Shown in pieces: positions 1 to 8,485 of a stretch of DNA of 64,000 nt. Where the stretch lies: positions 310,001-374,000 of the forward strand of contig NZ_CADIJM010000002.1 of the NCBI RefSeq assembly GCF_902859585.1. The letters run 5' to 3'. The notes beneath the pieces are model-generated. The model saw nothing but the letters and a program-made list of their open reading frames with translations. It was not told the DNA's origin and made no database searches. A program made the translations under genes and the position numbers. Positions within the stretch are counted from its first letter, which is position 1. The number at the start of each line of letters is the position of its first letter. Origin of the DNA: Achromobacter animicus. Lineage in GTDB: Bacteria; Pseudomonadota; Gammaproteobacteria; Burkholderiales; Burkholderiaceae_B.

Positions 1-1875
1 TGTGTCTTCCAGCACGTTCGCGGGAACGGCCACCGTCTGGCCGCGGGTGTCGATGAGCAGCGCATCGCCGCGCAGCATGTCCTTCGTGCGGGCCCAGGTG
101 TAGGGGCCTTTGAAGGGGCGCATTTCGCTGTACTGGGGCTCGATGGCCCACGTGCCGTCCGCGCCGATCGCGCCGACCGCGCCGGCCCGATCGGCCTTTG
201 AACGCGCCACGATCGGCAGCGTGACGTCGTAGGTGTCGATGTTTGCCCAGTCTGGATTCGTGACGATATCGCCCGCCGCCGTCAGGATGCCGAGCGGCTG
301 GTCATATTCGCTGGGTCGCAGGAGGGCCAGCGGCGCAGCGGCATCGGCGGCCGACTTGCGTGCGTAGTGGAACTCGCTGATGTCGTAGCCGCGCAGCTTG
401 GCGACGGTGGTTTCGTCAAGGATGCCCAGGCCGTCGGGGTTGTAGATTTGATGCAGCGTCTCGTCGTCCGCGACGGCGTTGACGCTGCTTTGCACGGCGG
501 CTGCGGCTGCGGCTGCGGTGGCGGTGTCGCTGGCGGCGTCCATTGCCGCGTCCATGGCAGCGTCTGCGGTCGCTTCTGACGGCGTTGCGGGGGTTGGGGC
601 TGCGTCCGCGTAGGTCGCCTCCTTCGCGGCGTCCGCCGCGTCAGCGGCGACCGGCGGATCCTGGATCGCGGCTGCGGTTTCCGCTTGCGACGCGGCCTGC
701 ACGGCTGCACCCGCCGCAGCCGCCGCGGCCTCGTCTTCCGCGCTCATGTCGTCACGGGCGGCGTCCATGCCGGCGCCCGTAGCGCCTGCCAAAGAGACAG
801 GCACGCCATACACCCATGCGCGTCCCTGATGAATCTTGACGTCGCCGTTGCGCAGGGCGAGCAGCTGCACGCTGCCTGCGGGATCGATCAGCAGCGTCAT
901 GCCGGGTTCGGCGGTAAAGCCCCAGCCGTCGCGGCGCTGCACGCCCAGATAGTCGCTCTTGAACGCGTGCAGGGTCTCAAGCTTGCTGTCCAACAGCACC
1001 GAACCGCCCTCGGCGTGGCGCGCCAGCCAGACGCCCGGCGCCAGCAATTCGACGCGTTCGTAGCGCTGTTCAGACAGCGGTTCGCCGCGTGCATCCACGA
1101 ATTCCCAAGCGCGTTCGCGGTTAACAGCCAGCACGTCGCCATCGCGCAGCGGCGGGGCGAGCGAGCGCAGCACCTGCGGACTGATCGCCCATGCGCCGCT
1201 TTGGTCCAGCAATCCCCACCAGCCGCCGTAGCGCGAGTCGCGCGATTGCGCCGGCAGATAGTCGCCCGTCGGTTCGGCCAGCGCCATCACGCCGTCGGGC
1301 AGCGTGGCCGGTTTTCCGGTTGCGGTGTTGAATAGGCGCGGCGGGGTAGGGATCTCCATCGCCGCGAGCTTTTGGCCGGACTGGAACCCGCCCGTGCGCG
1401 TGCCCAGCGGAAAGGTCTTCACGACCTTGCCCTGGCGGTCGATCAGCACGTCCCGGCCGTCTTCCTCGGCCAGCGCCGTACCTTCGGCATTGAAGCCGGT
1501 GGCTTCCGAAAAGCGCGGCTCGATGACCCAGCGTCCACGCTTGTCGATGTAACCCCAGCGTTCATCCTGGCTGACGGCGGCCAGCCCATTCTGGAAGGAC
1601 CGGGCGTCCGAATACGCAGGCGTAATCGACATCACTCCCTGCTTGTCGATGTAGCCCCACGCCGCAGATTCGCCATCGGCGGTGCCCACGAGCACCGCGG
1701 CTAGGCCTTCCTGGTAAGGCTGGTGGCACATGGTCCCCGCGCCTTCGCCATAGCTGCTGTAGGAGCACTGCTGCGTCCAGTCAGGCCGCGCCTGCGCGTT
1801 GCCAGGCGCCAGCAGCGTCATCCCGGCCAGCGCCACGACCAGCGCCAAGGGCTTGAAGAAGGGCGCCGCCGTCAT
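1..1875 (-). CDS. WG-repeat periplasmic protein, 3' end beyond window
   Basis: The gene runs leftward off the window, so only the first 625 codons are visible. Residues 1-29 form a signal peptide (hydrophobic core LALVVALAGMTLLAP, cleavage after AQA). The mature part carries WG-type repeats: WGYIDK near residue 73, WGYIDKRGRWVIEP near 107, and WWGLLDQSGAWAISP about 100 residues later. WG repeats are short beta-rich units in envelope proteins of unclear function. An unusual Ala-rich, low-complexity stretch (about residues 385-470, rich in AADAA and AMDAA) interrupts the repeats before WAIEPQYSEM resumes the pattern. I chose the ATG at 1875 because it directly precedes the signal peptide. The next gene is divergent. 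Family assignment is firm; the role is unknown. Confidence 0.8.
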   Translation of the reverse strand, partial: MTAAPFFKPLALVVALAGMTLLAPGNAQARPDWTQQCSYSSYGEGAGTMCHQPYQEGLAAVLVGTADGESAAWGYIDKQGVMSITPAYSDARSFQNGLAAVSQDERWGYIDKRGRWVIEPRFSEATGFNAEGTALAEEDGRDVLIDRQGKVVKTFPLGTRTGGFQSGQKLAAMEIPTPPRLFNTATGKPATLPDGVMALAEPTGDYLPAQSRDSRYGGWWGLLDQSGAWAISPQVLRSLAPPLRDGDVLAVNRERAWEFVDARGEPLSEQRYERVELLAPGVWLARHAEGGSVLLDSKLETLHAFKSDYLGVQRRDGWGFTAEPGMTLLIDPAGSVQLLALRNGDVKIHQGRAWVYGVPVSLAGATGAGMDAARDDMSAEDEAAAAAAGAAVQAASQAETAAAIQDPPVAADAADAAKEATYADAAPTPATPSEATADAAMDAAMDAASDTATAAAAAAAVQSSVNAVADDETLHQIYNPDGLGILDETTVAKLRGYDISEFHYARKSAADAAAPLALLRPSEYDQPLGILTAAGDIVTNPDWANIDTYDVTLPIVARSKADRAGAVGAIGADGTWAIEPQYSEMRPFKGPYTWARTKDMLRGDALLIDTRGQTVAVPANVLEDT

Positions 1876-2295
1876 GGCTTGCAGGCGCGGCGCAAGACCG
1901 CGGAAATGAAAGAGCCAGACCGGGCGTGCCACATGATTCGATGCCTGCCGAATGATTGGGAAGGCAGCACTGTAACCAGGGGTACCCGGGGACGGATCGA
2001 CAGATGTAACTATTGCGGACGAAGCGTTAACACCTCTGGCTCTTTGATCTGAAATGTGGCTAATTTCGGCTAATGGTTCGCAAGTCAGGCATATTTAGAT
2101 GTCACTTGCTGTGAAGAGACATTTTCCCTTCAAGCGTCGTCGCTTCAGGTCCGGAGGGCTTGACTCTCGCCAATACACATTCCTCCCGCGCATGCAGCGG
2201 ACAAAAATTAATCGGTTGAATCGCCCGCGCGTCAGTTCTGTAATACATCCACTGCCCGCCCGGACGGGGGCGACGTTCCCTGCGAGAGGTTCGCC
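1876..2295. other. intergenic region between divergent genes
   Basis: This 420-bp gap must hold the promoters of the leftward WG-repeat gene and the rightward MFS gene. It is less GC-rich than its neighbours. The only pattern I see is a direct repeat of GGCTAAT separated by TTC (about 2055-2071). No convincing ORF, RNA gene or terminator was seen. Confidence 0.4.
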
Positions 2296-3537
2296 ATGTC
2301 CACCCCCCAAAAACCTTCATTGGACGCATCCCAGCTTTGGCTGCTGGTCCTCGCCGGCGGCGTCGTCATGGGCCTTGCCCTGGGCGTGCGCCATGTGCAG
2401 GGCCTGTTTCTCCTGCCCGTCACGATGGACAGGGGCTGGAGCCGCGAGACCTTCGCCATCGCCCTGGCCGTGCAGAACCTGACGTGGGGCATCGTGCAGC
2501 CCTTCACCGGCATGATTGCCGACCGCTATGGCTCGGCCAAGGTGATTGCCGGCGGGTTGGTGTTCTACGCGCTGGGCCTTGCCGGCATGGCTCATGCCAC
2601 GACGCCCGCCGCCTTCATGTGGACGGCGGGCGTGTGCATCGGCATCGCGTTGTCCGGCACGGCATTCGCAGCCATCTACGGCGCGCTTAGCCGTCTGGTG
2701 CCGCCGGAGCGCCGGAGCTGGGCGTTGGGCGTGGCGGGAGCGGTTGGCGGCCTGGGACAGTTCACGATGGTGCCGGCGGCGCAATGGCTGATCGGCGGCT
2801 GGGGCTGGGTCGCGGCGTTGCTGGTGTTCGCGATGGTGCTGATGATCTTGCTGCCGCTGGCGTTTCCGCTGCGCGAGCCCGCGAACCGCGTGCGCGATGC
2901 GGCCGCGCCCGACGCGAACCTGTCGCTGTCTGACGCCATCCGCGAGGCCTTCACACGCCCCGGTTTCTGGCTGCTGAATCTGGGATTTCTGGCGTGCGGT
3001 TTCCAGCTGGCGTTCATCGGCACGCACCTGCCCGCCTACCTGATGGACAAGGGCCTGCGCGCGTCGGACGCGGTGGCGGCGCTGGCCATTATTGCGCTCA
3101 CCAACGTCATGGGCACGTACGTCTGCGGCATCCTTGGCGCGCATCATCGGCGCAAGTATCTGCTCGCGGGCATCTACCTGGTGCGGACCGCGGCGATTGC
3201 ACTCTTCGTGCTCGTGCCGCTATCCACGTGGTCGGTCTATGCTTTCGCTGCCGTGATGGGGTTTGTGTGGCTGGGCACGGTGCCGCTCACCAATGGGCTC
3301 ATCTCGCAGGTGTTCGGCGTGCGCTATATCACGACGCTCTTCGGCTTCGTGTTCTTTGGCCATCAGGTCGGCTCGTTCCTGGGGGTGTGGCTGGGCGGCG
3401 TGGTGTTCGAGGCCACACGATCCTACGACCTGATCTGGCTGGGCGCGATGGCGCTGGGCGTGCTGTCGGCCGCCTTGCACTGGCCGATCGACGACCGCGA
3501 GATCCAGCGCGCACGGCCAGCGGGCGCGGCGGGATAA
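2296..3537 (+). CDS. MFS transporter
   Basis: A 413-residue major facilitator with about twelve hydrophobic segments. The N-terminal half contains RGWSRETFAIALAVQN and a motif-A-like loop, GMIADRYGSAKV, after TM2. This pattern resembles the monocarboxylate/oxalate-formate type of MFS carriers, which import or exchange small organic anions across the inner membrane. A purine-rich GAGAGGTTC lies just upstream of the ATG. It is followed after 14 bp by a convergent cupin gene, so it appears monocistronic. The substrate cannot be read from sequence; nearby organic-acid genes suggest a carboxylate. Confidence 0.82.
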   Translation: MSTPQKPSLDASQLWLLVLAGGVVMGLALGVRHVQGLFLLPVTMDRGWSRETFAIALAVQNLTWGIVQPFTGMIADRYGSAKVIAGGLVFYALGLAGMAHATTPAAFMWTAGVCIGIALSGTAFAAIYGALSRLVPPERRSWALGVAGAVGGLGQFTMVPAAQWLIGGWGWVAALLVFAMVLMILLPLAFPLREPANRVRDAAAPDANLSLSDAIREAFTRPGFWLLNLGFLACGFQLAFIGTHLPAYLMDKGLRASDAVAALAIIALTNVMGTYVCGILGAHHRRKYLLAGIYLVRTAAIALFVLVPLSTWSVYAFAAVMGFVWLGTVPLTNGLISQVFGVRYITTLFGFVFFGHQVGSFLGVWLGGVVFEATRSYDLIWLGAMALGVLSAALHWPIDDREIQRARPAGAAG

Positions 3538-3551
3538 CCAGCGGGATGCGG

Positions 3552-3932
3552 CTACGCAAGCCGGTGCTGCGTGCCCGCGCCCATGGTGATGTGCAGCATG
3601 CGGCAAGGCTCCATGACCTTGACCGTATGCCATGCCCCTTTGGGGATGACGTAGGCGTCGCCGGCCAGCATCTTCACCACCTGGATGCCGGTGGGCCATT
3701 CCAGGTGCAGCTCGGCCGCGCCGGCCATCAGGCGCACTATCTCGTCGGCGCCGGGGTGCATCTCCCATTGCGGCCAGTCCGCGGCGAACTCGTATTCGGA
3801 CACCAGCCAGCCGCGCCCGTATTGTTCGAGGTCTACCGGGGATTGGGACCAGAACTCGTCGCCGCCCGTCAAGGTGGCGGCGGCGCCGGAGGCGTCCAGG
3901 TACACATAGTGCGACGTCAGGTCGATAGCCAT
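3552..3932 (-). CDS. small cupin-domain protein
   Basis: A 126-residue single-domain cupin. Cupin motif 1 is recognisable as WEMHPGADEIVRLMAG (about residues 56-71), and motif 2 as GDAYVIPKGAWHTVKV (about 90-105). These supply His and Glu ligands of the usual metal site, although motif 1 keeps only one of its two histidines. Small cupins of this kind act as metal-dependent isomerases, dioxygenases or sensors in the cytoplasm; nothing here says which. It is convergent with the MFS gene and divergent from the small gene at 4038. Confidence 0.75.
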   Translation of the reverse strand: MAIDLTSHYVYLDASGAAATLTGGDEFWSQSPVDLEQYGRGWLVSEYEFAADWPQWEMHPGADEIVRLMAGAAELHLEWPTGIQVVKMLAGDAYVIPKGAWHTVKVMEPCRMLHITMGAGTQHRLA

Positions 3933-4037
3933 GTTGCGGGTCCTCGGGTGTGGGGATCAGGGCAGTGTATGTCAGCGCGCAGCCTGTCACATCGTTGCGT
4001 TTATCATGTCTGCCATCGGCAACAGGGAGAGCATGCG

Positions 4038-4271
4038 ATGAGCAAGGGATTCGAAGGGGTGCGCCCCGCGTCCGAATCGTCCATCGAGATCGGGTTCTTC
4101 CACGACGGCCGGCATTGTGTCGAGCGTATCCGGGTCAAGCCCACCGCCGCCAACCTCAAGCGCGCTGCCGACCGGCGCGTTGCCATCCTGGAGGCCATAG
4201 CGCGCGGGGACTTCGACTACGACGCCGAATTCCCCAAACGCGGCGCTAAGCCATCACAGGGTCCCGCATGA
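4038..4271 (+). CDS. stand-alone integrase arm-DNA-binding domain (DUF3596 type)
   Basis: A 77-residue protein. The stretch from VRPASESSIEIGFFHDG through RVKPTAANLKRA to GDFDYDAEFPKR matches what I know of the DUF3596 (Arm-DNA-bind_2) domain that normally forms the N-terminus of phage tyrosine integrases. Here it ends straight after that domain, with no core-binding or catalytic domain behind it. Its stop overlaps the start of the ureidoglycolate lyase gene (ATGA at 4268-4271), so the two are probably translated as a pair. It may be a remnant of an integrase or a domesticated DNA-binding protein. The domain call is fairly sure; the role is not known. Confidence 0.7.
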   Translation: MSKGFEGVRPASESSIEIGFFHDGRHCVERIRVKPTAANLKRAADRRVAILEAIARGDFDYDAEFPKRGAKPSQGPA

Positions 4272-4825
4272 CGAGCAACACGCAGCTTGAAATCCACGAT
4301 CTGTCGCCTGATGCCTTCAACGCCTACGGGTGGATGCTGGGCAAGCCTATGCCGGACGGCAACGGCGTTCCGTTGTACACGCACCCGGCCACCGACTTCT
4401 GGCACGAACACCAGTTCAACACCGGCGCCGGCGGCGATGCCGAACTGCTGTGGGTCAATTACCGCAGCCAATCGCTTGAGGTCGCCAGCCTTGAAAAGCA
4501 TCTGCTGACGCAGCAGGCAATCGTTCCGCTGACCGGAAGCATCATCCAGATCGTGGCGCGCAGCGCCGCCGACGGCACGCCTGACCTGTCCACGCTGGCG
4601 GCCTTTCATGTGGCGCAGGGGCAGGGCGTGTGCATGCGGCCGGGCTGCTGGCACGCCACCCGGGTGGCGGGCGATGAGGTGACCTGCATGATGCTGACGC
4701 GTCGATCCACGACGGTTGATCTGATCCAGCATCTGACCACGGACGCCAACGCCACCGAAAGCGCCATCACCGCCATTCCCGCGCGTCAGCTGGAAGTGCC
4801 TCAGGATCTGCTGCAAAGCGCCTGA
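4268..4825 (+). CDS. allA: ureidoglycolate lyase family protein
   Basis: A 185-residue protein of the AllA family, which splits ureidoglycolate into glyoxylate and urea at the end of allantoin breakdown. Family features are LSPDAFNAYGWML at the N-terminus, the central run EKHLLTQQAIVPL, PDLSTLAAFHVAQGQGVCM, and CWHATRVAGDEVTCMMLTR, where the His of CWH is the usual cupin-fold active-site position. Length fits the family (about 160-185). It overlaps the preceding integrase-domain gene by 4 bp. No other allantoin genes lie near, so the natural substrate may be a related ureido or hydroxy acid. Confidence 0.75.
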   Translation: MTSNTQLEIHDLSPDAFNAYGWMLGKPMPDGNGVPLYTHPATDFWHEHQFNTGAGGDAELLWVNYRSQSLEVASLEKHLLTQQAIVPLTGSIIQIVARSAADGTPDLSTLAAFHVAQGQGVCMRPGCWHATRVAGDEVTCMMLTRRSTTVDLIQHLTTDANATESAITAIPARQLEVPQDLLQSA

Positions 4826-4840
4826 GAAGGGTCATTCCGC

Positions 4841-5428
4841 TTAGTTGCATTCGTAGCCCAGGCGCGCGAACAGGGGCCACTTGTTGCGGTAGCTGTCCGT
4901 CCAGCACATGCCGAAGAAGGCGGCAAACGGTGCATCGATCCGTTGCGCGGATATCCGCGCTGCCGCGTCGGCATCCCGAGGGCAGAAGGGCTGGCCGGGC
5001 GTCGGGTACAGCGCGCCGTCCCAGACCGGCTGCTCGCAATGCTCGCAAAAGTTGGACCATTCGCCGGATCGTGCCGGGTTTTCGCGGTAGAACGGCGCAA
5101 TCGTGCGCAGGGTTTGCGCCACCTCGGGGGCGAGCGCCCGGGTCGACGAGATCATCGCCGGGCCGGGCATCGCCTGCCATTGCGCCGGCCCGAACAGCCA
5201 GTCCCGAAACGCCTGCGGATCCAGGCCGGGGCTGTCGGCGTCGTCTTCATCCAGCTCCAGTTCACCCTCGGTGCTTTCATGACCGGGCGGCACGGCCAGC
5301 GCCGCCACACGCGTCAGTTTGCTGCAGGCCGCGCAGGGGTGCTCGGCCTGCAGCACGAAGTACGACGACGCGCGAATGTTGAAAGCCTCTCCGTCCGGGC
5401 CGGTCATGCTGGGGTCTTGCGCTGCCAT
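4841..5428 (-). CDS. hypothetical protein with CxxC pairs
   Basis: A 195-residue protein of unknown function. It contains two Cys pairs, CAAC (about residue 33) and CEHC (about residue 128), spaced as in a small zinc-binding fold, and an acidic linker (GELELDEDDADSPGLD). The C-terminal half is rich in aromatic residues and Pro. I chose the ATG at 5428 because AGGAAAG lies about 10 bp upstream; an upstream TTG would add ten residues. It is convergent with the allA-like gene. No family name comes to mind with confidence. Confidence 0.6.
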   Translation of the reverse strand: MAAQDPSMTGPDGEAFNIRASSYFVLQAEHPCAACSKLTRVAALAVPPGHESTEGELELDEDDADSPGLDPQAFRDWLFGPAQWQAMPGPAMISSTRALAPEVAQTLRTIAPFYRENPARSGEWSNFCEHCEQPVWDGALYPTPGQPFCPRDADAAARISAQRIDAPFAAFFGMCWTDSYRNKWPLFARLGYECN

Positions 5429-5578
5429 GCTGCTGTGTCTTTCCTGTTGCGTCGGCAAGGTGCGCCGATTCTTTGATATGCGGGGGAAATATGCCAGAAT
5501 CCCCCGGAATTCGAGCCTGGCGCATTACACGCCGCCGTCACCGGGCGCCCGCGCCATCCCGTCATGCCGGAGCCCTGA

Positions 5579-6700
5579 ATGCGCCACCGCCAGATTAGCA
5601 CCGCATTTCGCCGCGCCACCTGCCGTCCGTTCATCGGTCTCGTTGCCGCCATCGCATTGGCGGGCGCCATGGCCGGCTGCACCTTCAGGTCACCCGACGC
5701 CGCTTCCGGCTCGCAGTGGGTCGGCATTGAAGGCGTCTCGGCACAACACGCGCGCACCATCGCCCGCGAATCCTACCTGTACGGCGCGCCCATGGTCGCC
5801 AGTTACCAGGCCATGTATGCATACAGCATCGACAAGAACGGCGCGCAATACAAAGGGCCGCTGAACACCATCAACCCGATGGGCACTGCCGCCGCTGCGG
5901 CGGCCGGGCTGGATCCCGCCTATCTGTATTCGTACGCGGCCCTGGACTTGCGCGCCGAGCCCGTCGTCGTCACCGTGCCTCGCGTGGAAAAGCAGCGCGA
6001 CGCCTCGCTGCAGGTGATGGACCTGTATATGCACCACATCGGCGACCTGGGTTCGCGTGGCCTGGGCGGCGGCGTGTTCCTGGTGGCGGGTCCTTCCTGG
6101 AAGGGCAAGACCCCCGCGGGCATCACCAAGGTGATTCGCGCCGAGACGGAGCTTGCCACGCTGGTCGCCCGCACGCAGCGCTTCAATCCCGCCGACCAGG
6201 ACAACGCCAAGCGCATCCAGTCACGCTTGAAGGTCCAGCCCCTGTCGGCGTTCCGCAACCGTTCCGCGCCTGCGGCGCCCGCCAAGGTTGAATGGATGGC
6301 GCCCGTACCGCGCGCGCAGATGTATTCGTCGCTCGAGTTCTACGACGAGCTGGCCTTCCTGCTGCGGTTCGCGCCCGCGCACAAGTCCGAGACGATGCTG
6401 CGCGAGCGCATGGCCAGCCTGGGCCTGCGGCCTGGCGATGCCTACGACACGGCGTCGTTGAACCCAGCCTTGCGGCGCGCGCTGCAAGAAGGCATGCACG
6501 ACGGACAGAACGACATCGACAAGAACCGCGCGGCGCAGGGCGCCAACACCGATGCACTGTTCGGCGGCAGGGAGGCACTCAAGAACAACTACCTGACGCG
6601 GGCGACCGGCGCGCAGATGGGGCTGTTTGCGTTTGGCGGCATGAGTGCGGCCAAGGCGCCATCCAAGGCGCCACCCAAAGCCCAGCCTCCAACGCGTTAG
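5579..6700 (+). CDS. DUF1254-domain lipoprotein
   Basis: A 373-residue exported protein. The N-terminus (basic, then FIGLVAAIALAGAMAGC) is a lipoprotein-type signal with the likely lipidated Cys near residue 34. The following region, ARTIARESYLYGAPMVASYQ, and the later MDLYMHHIGDLGSRG and FLVAGPSWKGKTPAG are typical of DUF1254 proteins; the C-terminal half is also continuous with that family. The biochemical role of the family is unknown; members often sit in envelopes of proteobacteria. The C-terminus is a low-complexity APSKAPPKAQPP tail. A LysR gene starts 11 bp downstream on the same strand, which suggests co-transcription. Confidence 0.75.
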   Translation: MRHRQISTAFRRATCRPFIGLVAAIALAGAMAGCTFRSPDAASGSQWVGIEGVSAQHARTIARESYLYGAPMVASYQAMYAYSIDKNGAQYKGPLNTINPMGTAAAAAAGLDPAYLYSYAALDLRAEPVVVTVPRVEKQRDASLQVMDLYMHHIGDLGSRGLGGGVFLVAGPSWKGKTPAGITKVIRAETELATLVARTQRFNPADQDNAKRIQSRLKVQPLSAFRNRSAPAAPAKVEWMAPVPRAQMYSSLEFYDELAFLLRFAPAHKSETMLRERMASLGLRPGDAYDTASLNPALRRALQEGMHDGQNDIDKNRAAQGANTDALFGGREALKNNYLTRATGAQMGLFAFGGMSAAKAPSKAPPKAQPPTR

Positions 6701-6711
6701 GTGCGCACCGC

Positions 6712-7638
6712 ATGAAGCGCAACTTCAACATCCACGACCTGCGGATTTTCTACGCCGTGGTCATGACCGGCTCGACGCGGCAGGCGGCGTTGGCCATGCA
6801 CCTGACGCAGCCGGCGATCAGCCACGCGATCTCGCGCCTGGAAAGCGCGACTGGCGTCCAGCTGTTCGACAGATCGCACAAGACCCTGCGTCCCACGGAG
6901 GCGGGGCAGTATCTCTACAGCGAGGCCAAGTTCGTGCTGGACGAACTGGTGCGTATCGACGAGGCCCTGCACAGCATCGAACAATTCGGCGGGCGCGGCT
7001 TGCGCATCGCTTCTTCGCCCGCGTTGGCTCTGGGTTACGCGCCCGACGCCGTGCGCCGCTATCTGGACATCAACGGTACGCGGCCGTTTTCCATCGACGT
7101 GGAATCGTCGATGCAGGTCATCAGCGCGGTGGAAACGATGCGCGCCGACTTCGGCCTGGGCGCCGTGGGCCGCGACAGCACGCGGCTGACCTTCACCCCG
7201 TTTCTGCGTGCGGACGTCATGGCGATCGCGCATCGGGAACACCCGCTGGCCGGACGCGAGACCATTTCGGTGCTGGATATTCCGCCGGACACCTACGTCA
7301 AGCCGTTGTGGTCCGACTACGTGGTGGCGCAGGGCGACATCGCCGACTCGCTGCTGCTGCGGTCCGGCATGCAGGCGCACATGTCGCTGCTGCCGGGCAC
7401 GGTGCGCGCGGTCAAGGGCATCAGCCTGGTGAACGCGCTGTCCGCGTCCGATATCGTCGCGTCGTTTCCAGATCTGGTGGCGGTGCCGCTCGCCTCGCGC
7501 CAGTGGTTCGACTTCCTGCTCATCACGCGCGCCGAGTCCCGCAACAACGAGCTGACCGGGCGGCTGCTGGATGCGCTGAGGTCCACGGCGCAGGCGCGGC
7601 GGCAGGGCGTTTACGCGGAGACGATCGCGCTGCTGTAG
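6712..7638 (+). CDS. LysR-family transcriptional regulator
   Basis: A 308-residue LysR regulator. The N-terminal winged helix-turn-helix is clear: LRIFYAVVMTGSTRQAALAM followed by LTQPAISHAISRLE, and LFDRSHKTLRPTEAG ends the DNA-binding domain. The remainder is the effector-binding fold (RIASSPALALGYAPDAVRRY onward). I placed the start at 6712, where MKRNFNIHDLRIF opens the domain; a longer frame upstream overlaps the DUF1254 gene. It lies on the same strand right after that gene instead of being divergent from a target, so its regulon is unclear. It converges on the SDR gene at 8483. Confidence 0.85.
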   Translation: MKRNFNIHDLRIFYAVVMTGSTRQAALAMHLTQPAISHAISRLESATGVQLFDRSHKTLRPTEAGQYLYSEAKFVLDELVRIDEALHSIEQFGGRGLRIASSPALALGYAPDAVRRYLDINGTRPFSIDVESSMQVISAVETMRADFGLGAVGRDSTRLTFTPFLRADVMAIAHREHPLAGRETISVLDIPPDTYVKPLWSDYVVAQGDIADSLLLRSGMQAHMSLLPGTVRAVKGISLVNALSASDIVASFPDLVAVPLASRQWFDFLLITRAESRNNELTGRLLDALRSTAQARRQGVYAETIALL

Positions 7639-7655
7639 CGGCGATCGCCACGCCG

Positions 7656-8483
7656 TCATTGCGCCGGCGGCTGCCACGGCAGCGATTGCAGATCGCCGTC
7701 GATGCTGATTGCCTGGCCGCTGACCATGGCCCCGAACGGACTGGCCAGAAACAACGCCATGTTGGCGATGTCCGCCGCGCGAACAAACTGCCGCAGGCTG
7801 ACGCCCGACAGCTCCAGTCGGGTCTGTTCCTCCACCGACAAGCCCATGTTCTTCGCCCGAGCCGCAATCACGCGTTCGATGCGTGGTCCGGCGACCAGTC
7901 CCGGCAGCAGCGCATTGACGCGGATGTTCAGCGGCCCCAGCTCCATCGCCAGCGAACGTGTCAAGCCCACCACGCCCCATTTGGTGGCGGCATACGGCGT
8001 GCGCATGGGCAGGCCCATCCGGCCTGCCACCGAACTGATGTTGATGATGCTGCCACCGCCAGCCTCGCGCAGCGCCGGCAACGCATGCCGCACCGTGTGG
8101 AATTGCGAGGCCAGGTTGATGTCCAGCGTGGCGTCCAGCTCCGCTTCCGTGATGTCGGCGATGCCCGCCGTCGGACCCGCGATGCCGGCGTTGTTCACGA
8201 GCACGTCAAGCCCGCCCAGATGCGACAGCGCGGTCTGCATGTAGCGGTCGATCTCGGCTCGGCTGCCCACATCTGCGCGCGCCCAGGGATGGCGGCACGC
8301 GGTCAGGGCTTGTTCATCCACGTCGCACAGATGCACGCGCGCGCCGCGCTCCGCAAAGGCGTCGGCCAGCGCGGCGCCGATGCCGGACGCGCCGGCCGTG
8401 ACGATGACGCGCTTTCCGGACAGGTCGACGGGCAGGGCGGTGATCGCGGCGGGCGTATGCATAGGGGTTTCCGGTCGGTTCAT
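7656..8483 (-). CDS. SDR-family NAD(P)-dependent oxidoreductase
   Basis: A 275-residue classical short-chain dehydrogenase. The cofactor-binding motif is TAGASGIG (about residues 27-34), followed by NNAG, the catalytic Ser in INISSVAGRMG, and YAATK with the catalytic Tyr and Lys. These enzymes interconvert alcohols and ketones. The start at 8483 sits 2 bp after the stop of the upstream binding-protein gene, giving a tightly packed leftward operon with the BKACE enzyme and a periplasmic binding protein. In that setting it probably oxidises a beta-hydroxy acid to the beta-keto acid the BKACE enzyme cleaves; that is inference. Confidence 0.85.
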   Translation of the reverse strand: MNRPETPMHTPAAITALPVDLSGKRVIVTAGASGIGAALADAFAERGARVHLCDVDEQALTACRHPWARADVGSRAEIDRYMQTALSHLGGLDVLVNNAGIAGPTAGIADITEAELDATLDINLASQFHTVRHALPALREAGGGSIINISSVAGRMGLPMRTPYAATKWGVVGLTRSLAMELGPLNIRVNALLPGLVAGPRIERVIAARAKNMGLSVEEQTRLELSGVSLRQFVRAADIANMALFLASPFGAMVSGQAISIDGDLQSLPWQPPAQ

Positions 8484-8485
8484 GG

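Noticed and set aside
2994-4037. Long plus-strand frame leading into the integrase-domain gene
   Set aside because: The upstream part lies inside the MFS gene and opposite the cupin gene and reads as Arg/Gly-rich shadow. Only the part from 4038 shows real protein sequence.
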